Shown piece after piece: positions 1 through 6,909 of a stretch of DNA of 32,866 nt. How positions within the stretch are numbered: position 1 is the first letter of the stretch; every line of letters starts with the position of its first letter. Source of the DNA: Tychonema sp. LEGE 06208 (lineage in GTDB: Bacteria > Cyanobacteriota > Cyanobacteriia > Cyanobacteriales > Microcoleaceae); contig NZ_JADEWT010000072.1 in assembly GCF_015207505.1 (NCBI RefSeq), positions 1 through 32,866 on the forward strand. Direction: 5' to 3'. Position numbers and translations under genes: made by a program. The notes beneath the pieces were generated by a model. That model ran no database searches and was not told where the DNA came from. It worked only from the letters and a program-made list of their open reading frames with translations.

Positions 1-30
1 ACATCTCCCAATCTCCCCCTCTCCCCCTCT

Positions 31-453
31 TTACTCCCCCCCGGTTCTCTGGAGTCGATCGCGAATACCTGAAAGTTGCGATTTTGTGCTGACGGGCGAT
101 CGAGGTTGGGGCATTTCGGTATCCGGCCAGTTCGGTAAGTCGTTACAGACACAGGACTCAGGTGGCATTCCGGCTTGGTGGAACACTACGGGCATAGCGC
201 AGCGCGCGCAGGGACTGACTTCCCATGCTGGTGTCAGCAGTTGGGCAATTGTTTCGTTTGTGCCTTGCAGGTAGCAGTCGCCGCTGTCGGGGGAGATAAT
301 TTTTTGCCAGCATTCTTCAAATTCGCTGCTGTAGCGATCGCCCGCAATTACCGATTTTGGCAGCAGCGCTTCGGAACCGTTGCGAATTAATACTTTTTTG
401 CCTAACTGAAACCAGTAAGCAATATATTTTTTTACTTCAGTATTTGATGCCAT
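31..453 (-). CDS. Conserved hypothetical with Cys-pair motif
   Basis: A 140-residue protein that I do not recognise as a characterised family. It has no signal peptide or membrane segment. The N-terminal half contains an aromatic/basic stretch (residues 10-25). The C-terminal half has C82-x2-C85 and, 15 residues later, C101-x-C103, a spacing that could bind zinc or another metal. The tail after residue 105 is Pro/Ser/Arg-rich and probably disordered. The ATG at 451-453 is the only strong start, and no clear ribosome-binding site precedes it. Its stop lies 30 bases from the window edge, and the sequence beyond is a CT-rich low-complexity spacer. The nearest gene on the other side, cobU, is on the same strand, with the cobU stop about 280 bases upstream of this start, so co-transcription is not obvious. 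That it is a real gene is likely from its length and composition; its function is unknown. Confidence 0.7.
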   Translation of the reverse strand: MASNTEVKKYIAYWFQLGKKVLIRNGSEALLPKSVIAGDRYSSEFEECWQKIISPDSGDCYLQGTNETIAQLLTPAWEVSPCARCAMPVVFHQAGMPPESCVCNDLPNWPDTEMPQPRSPVSTKSQLSGIRDRLQRTGGE

Positions 454-731
454 AATTTTTAGTCAACCCTTCAACTAATTGATGATTTTAGACTTTAAAT
501 TTGAAATTAGCCCTCTTTCTCAAGAAACATTTTATCTTTTACATTGTTTCAAGATTTGGCTATTCCTCATATCAAATTGTTGTGCTATTTGCCCTAGGGA
601 GTATGTTTTTTGACTAATTTATGTGACTCTTGAGTTTTCAATCTTCGTTAAAATTATACCTGATTTTCAGTTAAAATTTTATGTCGGGAAACCGAGATGT
701 TTTCTCCCTTGTCGATCGCCCTTCGGGGCTG

Positions 732-1304
732 TTAATTCTTGGCTGGCGGCAGCGGCGTACCCAAGGCGCTCAAATTCAAGGCGTAACCTCCGGTGACGAG
801 ATAAACAGAATCGGCGATCGCCCCGATGTGCCGCACCAGAGTGCCGAGGCGATCGCGAAACAGCCGCCCCGCCGGATAAGCAGGCACAACTCCCCATCCG
901 GTTTCTTCTCCTACCAAAATTACATGGGCCGCTGTTGACTTCAAACCGGCGAGCAAATCTTGCTGCATCTGGCCCCAAACTGTCGCTTCTTGTTCCAACA
1001 GATTCGCCGTCCAAGTTCCCAGGGAATCAATCAACAAGCATTCTGACGATTGAGCCGATCGCACAACTGCCGGTAATTCGATCGGCACTTCGAGAGTTTC
1101 CCAATCAACCTGACGGCGATTTCGGTGCTGTTCGAGGCGGCTCATCCACTCCAAATCCGCTTCATCAACCAAGCCGGTAGCCACATAGATTACTTGTTTT
1201 CCCGAACCTGCCGCCAGAGTTTCAGCCCATTCACTTTTGCCGCTTCGGCCCGGCCCAGTTACTAAAATTAATTGTCTCAATGCCGTTGGTTCTAAGTTAG
1301 TCAT
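732..1304 (-). CDS. cobU: Adenosylcobinamide kinase / adenosylcobinamide-phosphate guanylyltransferase
   Basis: Bifunctional cobalamin-pathway enzyme. It phosphorylates adenosylcobinamide and then transfers GMP to make AdoCbi-GDP, the activated intermediate in nucleotide-loop assembly. At 190 residues it matches the CobU/CobP family length. The P-loop GPGRSGKS is at about residues 17-24, followed by the family segments YVATG near residue 40 and RLEQHRNRR near residue 57. The later LLIDSLGTWTANLL (Walker B-like) and LVGEETGWGVVPAYPAGRLF segments are characteristic of CobU. The ATG at 1302-1304 is preceded by no Shine-Dalgarno sequence: eight heptamer repeats (1305-1360) abut it directly, so the leader is entirely repeat DNA. 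No cobalamin riboswitch box was recognised upstream. No other cobalamin gene is in the window, so this copy stands alone. Confidence 0.95.
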   Translation of the reverse strand: MTNLEPTALRQLILVTGPGRSGKSEWAETLAAGSGKQVIYVATGLVDEADLEWMSRLEQHRNRRQVDWETLEVPIELPAVVRSAQSSECLLIDSLGTWTANLLEQEATVWGQMQQDLLAGLKSTAAHVILVGEETGWGVVPAYPAGRLFRDRLGTLVRHIGAIADSVYLVTGGYALNLSALGTPLPPAKN

Positions 1305-1360
1305 TTGTTATCTGTTATTTGCTATTTGTTATTTGTTATTTGTTATTTGTTATCTGTTAT
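1305..1360. repeat. Heptanucleotide (STRR-type) array, 8 units
   Basis: Eight contiguous 7-base units of consensus TTGTTAT run without gap from 1305 to 1360. Units 2 and 8 read CTGTTAT and unit 3 reads TTGCTAT. The array begins at the base next to the cobU start codon, so on the coding strand the ATG follows directly from repeat DNA. Short tandem heptamers of this kind are known as STRR sequences in filamentous cyanobacteria. Confidence 0.9.
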
Positions 1361-1713
1361 TTTAGCCGAAGAGCGAGTTGTCCGGTGGCGAAGCCGAAGC
1401 AAGTCGAAGGCTAGTCATCGATCGCATCATTAGACAAGCGAAAAAAACCTAGTATTTGGTAGGAGTGAGTTGAGCTGAATATCACTCCTATACAATCCTG
1501 TCTATCGAGGCAAAACCGACCATCCCGATCGGCGTGTTTATTTGTAATCAGCTATTTACAAAGGATTAAACATAATTAGCAATTACCCATTACCAATTAC
1601 CCATTATGATTTAAACTGCCAACGGTTAAATGCTTTTTAAGCGATAATAGCATCGATCGCAGAAAATCGGAGTCAGTCGATCGAGAACCCCAATATTTCC
1701 TCATCTCTCAATT
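1361..1713. other. Intergenic spacer between divergent cobU and glycosyltransferase gene
   Basis: No gene was seen. It holds a GAAG/CGAAG-rich tract (about 1370-1415), a perfect 9-bp stem (TAGGAGTGA at 1460-1468 pairing with 1482-1490, 13-base loop, no T-tract), and three ATTACCM heptamers at 1582-1602. The two flanking genes are divergent, so promoters for both should lie here, but no convincing -35/-10 pair was identified. Confidence 0.6.
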
Positions 1714-2685
1714 ATGTCAGATAGTCCTCAGATATCAGCAATAATTTGCACCCACAATCGCGCGGCCTATTTAGCGGGGGCGATCGACAGCTTGCTGGTA
1801 CAGGATTTTCCCGACAACTTTGAAATAGTAGTAGTGGATAACGCCTCTAGCGATTATGCCAGTCCCGAAAGTTCCGCTTCGCGCACGCGGGAGGTAGTAG
1901 AAGCCCGATTGGGCGATCGGCGTCTCAAGTACGTCTGGGAACCCGAAATCGGTCTGTCAATCGCCCGGAACACCGGCGCTAAGCAAGCTGGCAGCGAAAT
2001 ATTAGCTTATCTCGACGACGACGCTGTTGCCGATCCAAATTGGCTCAGGGAACTGTACAGCGCTTATCAAAGCAATCAAAAACTAGCCGTAGCCGGCGGC
2101 AAAGTTAACTTGCTGTGGCCTTGCGGAATCAGCCCGCCCGCATGGCTGTCACCAGGATTGGCCCAAAACTTAGGAGAATACGATTTAGGCGATACTTGCC
2201 AGTACGTGACTGCTGCCGGTTTGACTCCCAGGGGTGTCAACTACTCGATCCGGCGCGCTTTTCTCGAACAAATTGGCGGCTTCGATGTCAAACTCGGTAG
2301 AGTCGGTAAAAAGTTGCTGTCAAACGAAGAATTGCGCGCCACAGAATTAGCATTAGAGTTAGGTTGGCAAGTTGTTTATCTGCCGTCTGCCCTAGTGCTG
2401 CACAATGTCGCCCCAGAAAGGCTTAACAAAGCTTGGTTTCTAGAGCGCGGGTGGTGGCAAGGCATTAGCGAGTGTTATCGAGAACAATTGTCGGATCGAG
2501 CCGGTATTGCTCAGCTTGGGCGGGGGGGTGAAAGAATATTGAGGGGTATCTGGAAGTCTTTTAAATACATTAGAGATCCGGCGCTGCGCTTTGAAAATTT
2601 CGTTTTTGCCTGGGGTCAAATCGGTTATTTGAGTGCAGCCCTCCGCGGCATGATTTTTCTACCGAAATCGACCAGCAGGCCTTAG
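1714..2685 (+). CDS. Family-2 glycosyltransferase
   Basis: A 323-residue inverting GT-A fold glycosyltransferase, probably adding a sugar to a surface polysaccharide or lipid-linked glycan at the cytoplasmic face of the membrane. The nucleotide-sugar-binding start ISAIICTHNRAAYLAGAIDS is at residues 7-26, VVVDNASS follows at about 38-46, and the metal-binding LDDDAVADPNWL is near residue 99. A late acidic pair, NEELRATELAL, sits near residue 205 where the catalytic base is expected. The C-terminal part is rich in aromatic and basic residues and may contact the membrane. The ATG at 1714 follows a stretch without a strong ribosome-binding site. The next gene, also a GT2 on the same strand, starts 102 bases downstream, so the two are probably one operon. 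The sugar donor and acceptor cannot be told from sequence. It is not clearly any named Hps protein. Confidence 0.9.
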   Translation: MSDSPQISAIICTHNRAAYLAGAIDSLLVQDFPDNFEIVVVDNASSDYASPESSASRTREVVEARLGDRRLKYVWEPEIGLSIARNTGAKQAGSEILAYLDDDAVADPNWLRELYSAYQSNQKLAVAGGKVNLLWPCGISPPAWLSPGLAQNLGEYDLGDTCQYVTAAGLTPRGVNYSIRRAFLEQIGGFDVKLGRVGKKLLSNEELRATELALELGWQVVYLPSALVLHNVAPERLNKAWFLERGWWQGISECYREQLSDRAGIAQLGRGGERILRGIWKSFKYIRDPALRFENFVFAWGQIGYLSAALRGMIFLPKSTSRP

Positions 2686-2786
2686 GCTATAAGCAATATC
2701 CCTCGCCGATCGAGTCGTCGGCGCTACCAGGCCGATCGCACTTCAACCACAACAACTCCACCGCATTCAGGTTCAAGCAATCGATT

Positions 2787-3743
2787 ATGACCTCTAGTTC
2801 ATCCAAGATTCCGGTTTCGGTTCTCATTCCGGCAAAAGACGAAGAACTTAATCTACCTGCGTGTCTGGCCAGCATTGCTAGGGCGGACGAAGTTTTCATG
2901 GTTGATTCCCAAAGCAGCGATCGCACGGTAGAAATTGCCATCAGCAGCGGTGCAAAAATAGTGCAGTTCTACTTCAATAATCGCTGGCCCAAAAAGAAAA
3001 ATTGGTCTTTGGACAACCTGCCCTTTCGCAACGAATGGGTCTTAATTGTCGATTGCGACGAGCGCATTCCCCCGGAACTTTGGGACGAAATCGCCTGCGC
3101 GATCGAAGACCCCAATTTTGAAGGCTACTACCTCAACCGCAAAGTCTTCTTTTTAGGTCAATGGCTGCGTTACGGCGGCCGATATCCCGACTGGAATTTG
3201 CGTTTGTTCAAGCATCAAAAAGGCCGTTACGAAAATCTCGGCACCGAATCCGTCCCCAATACAGGTGACAACGAAGTTCACGAACACGTCATTTTAGCCG
3301 GTCAAGTCGGCTACTTAAAAAATGACATGATCCACGAGGATTATCGCAATTTATTTCACTGGATCGAGCGTCACAACCGCTATTCTAATTGGGAAGCTCG
3401 CGTTTATTACAATATTCTTACAGGTCGCGGCGACAGCGGCACTATTGGCGCTAACCTATTTGGAGATGCCGTGCAGCGAAAGCGATTCCTCAAAAAAGTT
3501 TGGGTGAGGCTGCCTTTTAAACCAATGCTGAGATTTATTTTATTTTACTTTATTCAGTTAGGCTTTTTGGATGGAAAAGCTGGCTATGTTTATGCAAGGT
3601 TATTGAGTCAGTACGAATATCAAATTAATGCCAAACTTTATGAATTGAGCTGCTGCGGCGGCCAGTTGAATGTGGCAGAATCTGAGCCTCCCTTACCTGC
3701 GCCTGTAATAAGAAGTCAGGAAACGGAAGTTAAATCGCCTTAA
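2787..3743 (+). CDS. Family-2 glycosyltransferase, WaaE/KdtX-like
   Basis: A 318-residue GT2 enzyme resembling the lipopolysaccharide-core WaaE/KdtX subgroup (general family knowledge). VSVLIPAKDEELNLPACLAS is at residues 10-29, DEVFMVDSQSSDRTVEIA is next, and the typical segment WPKKKNWSLDNLP is near residue 68. The metal motif VDCDERIPPELWDEI is near residue 89, and the acceptor-side segment YGGRYPDWNLRLFK is near residue 129, followed by ENLGTESVPN and EVHEHV. The C-terminal third is hydrophobic and aromatic (FILFYFIQLGFLDGKAGY), consistent with membrane association. It lies 102 bases downstream of another GT2 gene in the same direction and is probably co-transcribed with it. The last 25 residues are Pro/Ser/Glu-rich and look like a linker. 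Likely role: transfer of a hexose or heptose in extracellular polysaccharide or O-antigen assembly. The exact linkage is unknown. Confidence 0.9.
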   Translation: MTSSSSKIPVSVLIPAKDEELNLPACLASIARADEVFMVDSQSSDRTVEIAISSGAKIVQFYFNNRWPKKKNWSLDNLPFRNEWVLIVDCDERIPPELWDEIACAIEDPNFEGYYLNRKVFFLGQWLRYGGRYPDWNLRLFKHQKGRYENLGTESVPNTGDNEVHEHVILAGQVGYLKNDMIHEDYRNLFHWIERHNRYSNWEARVYYNILTGRGDSGTIGANLFGDAVQRKRFLKKVWVRLPFKPMLRFILFYFIQLGFLDGKAGYVYARLLSQYEYQINAKLYELSCCGGQLNVAESEPPLPAPVIRSQETEVKSP

Positions 3744-3824
3744 TATTTGGCCGGTATTTGTAAAGTTGGCACTGATTGGCTTGAGTAATTTTGAGATTTT
3801 TTGCCTAAATCTTTGATTGATTGA

Positions 3825-3975
3825 TATAGCCTTTCGAGCTCTCATATGAGGTACTATCCGGGATAGACCCGCGCCGGCCCGCGCCGGCCCGCGCCGGGCA
3901 TCTTGCCCCCCGAGCGAAGTCGAAGGGTGGGCATAGGGCCTAGGGCTATCCTCACCACGCGATCGAACCGCTATA
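3825..3975. repeat. TATAGC-ended miniature element, copy A
   Basis: A 151-base element. The left end is TATAGCCTTTC (3825-3835) and the right end is AACCGCTATA (3966-3975), which reads TATAGCGGTT on the other strand, so the ends form an imperfect inverted repeat. Inside are ATGAGGTACTATC (3846-3858) and CTCACCACGC (3951-3960), both shared with copy B at 21880-21982. The centre of this copy also carries three near-perfect 10-base units, GCGCCGGCCC (3871-3900), and a CGAGCGAAGTCGAAGG tract. Confidence 0.8.
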
Positions 3976-4022
3976 GGCGCAGATAATTTCCTGATTGAAA
4001 AACGGATAAAAGAGAGATTCTT

Positions 4023-4823
4023 TTATTTAATAAGTTCTTCTAGTGAGGGGAAAAGTAATTTTTCGGCGCTGATTTTTTCGCAATCGCAAGGCTGTTGATT
4101 TGCGGATATTTCTGAGACTTTTCCCATCAGCAATTGGATGCTTTCGATTAGCAATGGTAGAGTTAATAAAATAATTGATGCAGAGACTAGCAAGCTAATC
4201 AAGCCGTCCGCCCAATTCCAGTGCAGCCACGCCACGGCGATCGCAGCTAAAATTACTCCAACCGACGAAAATATGTCGGCCACGGCGTGCAGAAACGCGC
4301 TTTTGAGGTTTAAGTCGCCGTGACAGCAGGAATGCAAGCAACAAGCATTGATCGAGTTGATGCTTAAACCGACTGTGGCGGTAATTAACATCGGGAGTCC
4401 TTCTACTTCGGAGGTTGGAGACTGCAAGCGGGCGATCGACTCTGCTGCAATCCACAGGGCGACGGCCACTAAACTGATACTATTAATTACAGCGGCAATG
4501 ATTTCTCCTCGTTCCGGGATTGGCGATCGGGCGATCGCACAATCTACTGATTTACTTTTGCGTTTGACTGAAGAGTACCAAGTGGCTGTCAAAGTTATTG
4601 CTAAAGCTGCTACATCTGAAAAAACGTGACCCGCATCTGCTAATAGGGACAAACTATGAGAATTAAGTGCAGCGATTAACTCTGCTACAAAAAAGCTGCT
4701 AAGCAGTACCAAAGCTATTTGTAAAAGTCGCACTTTGTTGTCAATTCTGGGAGTTTGATTTTCGCACAGTGCCAGATCCTTGGCCTTTTCAGAGTGTAAA
4801 TTGTCCCTAACTGGAAATATCAT
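4023..4823 (-). CDS. Cation diffusion facilitator (CDF) metal transporter, short C-terminus
   Basis: Proton-coupled efflux of divalent metal (zinc, cobalt or similar) across the inner membrane. The protein has 266 residues and six predicted membrane segments, beginning at about residues 32, 60, 105, 140, 172 and 205. The metal-site motifs are present: DAGHVFSD (residues 63-70, His66 and Asp70) in helix 2, and HAVAD in helix 5. A Cys/His-rich cytosolic loop, CCLHSCCHG, lies between helices 4 and 5, where many CDF proteins carry a His-rich loop. After helix 6 only about 35 residues remain, ending CDCEK...LEELIK, so most of the usual cytosolic dimerisation domain of roughly 80 residues is missing. 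The ATG is at 4821-4823. It is divergent from the acetyltransferase gene (56-base gap) and opposes the glycosyltransferases, so a role in polysaccharide synthesis is not implied. Confidence 0.9.
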   Translation of the reverse strand: MIFPVRDNLHSEKAKDLALCENQTPRIDNKVRLLQIALVLLSSFFVAELIAALNSHSLSLLADAGHVFSDVAALAITLTATWYSSVKRKSKSVDCAIARSPIPERGEIIAAVINSISLVAVALWIAAESIARLQSPTSEVEGLPMLITATVGLSINSINACCLHSCCHGDLNLKSAFLHAVADIFSSVGVILAAIAVAWLHWNWADGLISLLVSASIILLTLPLLIESIQLLMGKVSEISANQQPCDCEKISAEKLLFPSLEELIK

Positions 4824-4878
4824 GCAGCAGTCCTTAAGCTTAAACTAGATTTTTAATTAAACATTAAATTAACTATCA

Positions 4879-5607
4879 ATGACTTATAATATACCAACTC
4901 CGCACCAACAACCGGAAAATCCGATCGCAAATTCCCCAAATCCTGAAATAAACCCTAGTCCAATTAGCGATAATCACCCAAATACTTTGACAGGTGAATC
5001 TTTAATTGATTTGCGACTGTACAACCAGTCAAAGTTCGATCGCGGCCGGCCTGGTTGGCTAATTTTGATTTGGTGGTTCGTACAGGCGATCGCATTTCCC
5101 CTCACTCCACACCCTTTTAACGGCATCAGAAGCGGCTTGCTGCGGTTATTTGGCGCGAAAATAGGTTTTGGCGTAATTATCCGCCCCACGGCTCGTTTTA
5201 CCTATCCTTGGAAAATAGAAATTGGCGATTGCAGTTGGATCGGCGACGATGTTGTATTGTACAGTCTCGATCGAATTGCGATCGGCAAACACTGCGTCAT
5301 TTCTCAAAAAAGTTACCTTTGCACCGGCACCCACGATTCCCAAGACCCAGCTTTCGGCTTAATCACAGCATCTGTTATCATAAATAATGGCGTTTGGATT
5401 GCCGCCGACTGCTTCATTGGTCCCGGTGTCGAAATCGGTGCCAACGCTTTAATTGGAGCTCGCAGCAGCGTCTTTAAAAATATGCCAGCCGGCTTTGTTT
5501 GCACGGGAACACCCTGTCGTGCCCGCTACCTGCGAGAAATTAACCAAAGTTCAAAAGAGACATTGCACCGAGAAACTAAGCAGCTTGACAAGCTTCCTGC
5601 CGAATAG
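4879..5607 (+). CDS. Hexapeptide-repeat O-acetyltransferase (WcaF-like; HpsU-like)
   Basis: A 242-residue acetyl-CoA-dependent transferase of the left-handed beta-helix type, predicted to O-acetylate a sugar of an exopolysaccharide. Residues 1-40 are a Pro/Asn-rich leader unlike the rest. The WcaF-type start LRLYNQSKFDRGRPGW is near residue 46, followed by a hydrophobic segment (WLILIWWFVQAIAFPLT). Hexapeptide turns run from about residue 90 to 215 (for example IEIGDCSWIGDDVVLYS, VWIAADCFIGPGVEIGANAL), and the catalytic-His region SYLCTGTHDSQDPAF is near residue 147. C-terminal TGTPCRARYLRE is typical of the family. Related cyanobacterial proteins have been linked to hormogonium polysaccharide (HpsU). 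I think that is plausible but cannot prove it, so no symbol is given. Its 3' end overlaps the convergent kinase gene by 32 bases. Confidence 0.9.
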   Translation: MTYNIPTPHQQPENPIANSPNPEINPSPISDNHPNTLTGESLIDLRLYNQSKFDRGRPGWLILIWWFVQAIAFPLTPHPFNGIRSGLLRLFGAKIGFGVIIRPTARFTYPWKIEIGDCSWIGDDVVLYSLDRIAIGKHCVISQKSYLCTGTHDSQDPAFGLITASVIINNGVWIAADCFIGPGVEIGANALIGARSSVFKNMPAGFVCTGTPCRARYLREINQSSKETLHRETKQLDKLPAE

Positions 5608-6904
5608 GAATTTCAATAACGAATTCTATTCCCTTTTCTTCTGTAGGTTGGCAGTACAATCTGCCCCCATGCTTTTCAACGATAATTTGGTAACTGATAG
5701 ATAACCCCAATCCAGTTCCCTTACCGATCGGTTTGGTAGTAAAAAAGGGGTCAAATAGTTTCGGTTGTAGACTTTCGCAAACTCCTCTACCGTTGTCACC
5801 AATATGAATCGCCACCCACTCCTCGTCAATTACTTTTGTACTAATCTGAATGCGGTTCGGGTGTTGTTTGATTTCTGAAAACGAACGCTGCTGATTAGAT
5901 TCATTTAAAGCATCAATGGCATTGGCAAGAATATTCATGAACACTTGATTTAATTGTCCGGCATGGCATTCTACTGGTGGAAGCTGACCATAATTTTTTA
6001 TTAGTTCAATCTCAGGATGCTCTGGTTTTGCTTTTAAACGATGATGCAGGATAGTGAGTGTACTATCAATTCCTTCATGAATATTTACTGCTTTCACCTC
6101 TGCCTCATCTAGGCGAGAAAAGATTCGCATAGACTTGACAATCTCTTGGATGCGCTCCGTTCCTAAGTTGATTGAGTTAAGAACTTTGATAAAATCTTCC
6201 TCTACAAAGTCTAGTTCTATTTCATCCATTGCTGCTTGAATCCGAGGGGTGGAATTTACATAATCTTCTTGATATAGATGTATAAGTTTTAGCAAGTTAT
6301 GAGCGTACTCTTGGGCATAACCCAGATTGCCAGATATGAAATTTATCGGGTTATTTATTTCATGAGCAATCCCAGCCGCCATTTGCCCTAAGCTGGACAT
6401 TTTCTCGTTTTGGATTAACTTAAGTTGCATTTGTTGTAAATTATCATAGGCTTGGCTGATTTCTACAACTTTTTCCTCCAATAACGTATTTTTTTCCTCT
6501 AATTTGTCAGCTAGAATATGAAGCTTTAAATGCAGCTTGACGCGAGCTAATACTTCCTCTTGTTGGAAGGGTTTGGTAATATAATCTACAGCCCCAAGCT
6601 TAAACCCCTCAACTTTATTGGCCGTATCCGAGAGCGCCGTCATAAATATAATGGGAATCTGTTTAGTTTCTGGATTAGCTTGTAATCGACGACAGGTTTC
6701 AAATCCATCAATCTCTGGCATCATGACATCTAACAAGATTAGATCGGGGAGAGCATATTTGACTCGCTCTAGTGCCATTTTGCCAGATTTTGCAACCCGA
6801 ACTTCAAATCCTTCTTGGCTTAAGGCATCAGATAAGACACCCAAGTTAGCTGAATTGTCATCAACTATAAGAATCGTACCCTTTGCTTGAATTTCTGAAT
6901 TCAT
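5576..6904 (-). CDS. Response regulator-histidine kinase (REC-HisKA-HATPase)
   Basis: A 442-residue soluble signalling protein with an N-terminal receiver (residues 9-125; acidic pair D15/D16, phospho-acceptor D59, T89, K111) and a coiled coil (about 128-168). The kinase follows, with its dimerisation box GQMAAGIAHEINNP centred on H181 and an ATPase domain with N-box FMNILANAIDAL, DNGRGV and GTGLGLSI. It probably takes a phosphoryl group on D59 from another kinase and controls its own kinase output. It is the second gene of an operon: the upstream hybrid kinase stops at 6910, five bases before this ATG, and AAGTAAGG across that stop can serve as the ribosome-binding site, suggesting translational coupling. 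The kinase core closely resembles that of the 1069-residue protein at 17556-20765. The 3' end overlaps the convergent acetyltransferase gene by 32 bases. Confidence 0.95.
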   Translation of the reverse strand: MNSEIQAKGTILIVDDNSANLGVLSDALSQEGFEVRVAKSGKMALERVKYALPDLILLDVMMPEIDGFETCRRLQANPETKQIPIIFMTALSDTANKVEGFKLGAVDYITKPFQQEEVLARVKLHLKLHILADKLEEKNTLLEEKVVEISQAYDNLQQMQLKLIQNEKMSSLGQMAAGIAHEINNPINFISGNLGYAQEYAHNLLKLIHLYQEDYVNSTPRIQAAMDEIELDFVEEDFIKVLNSINLGTERIQEIVKSMRIFSRLDEAEVKAVNIHEGIDSTLTILHHRLKAKPEHPEIELIKNYGQLPPVECHAGQLNQVFMNILANAIDALNESNQQRSFSEIKQHPNRIQISTKVIDEEWVAIHIGDNGRGVCESLQPKLFDPFFTTKPIGKGTGLGLSISYQIIVEKHGGRLYCQPTEEKGIEFVIEIPIRQEACQAA

Positions 6905-6909
6905 AAACC

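Noticed and set aside
1305..1713. Cobalamin riboswitch upstream of cobU
   Set aside because: No B12-box or typical multi-stem fold was seen; the leader is heptamer repeats.
1714..5607. Complete hormogonium polysaccharide (hps) locus
   Set aside because: Only glycosyltransferases and an acetyltransferase are present; no HpsA, pseudopilin-like or Wza/Wzc/Wzx/Wzy genes were found, so a locus name is not justified.
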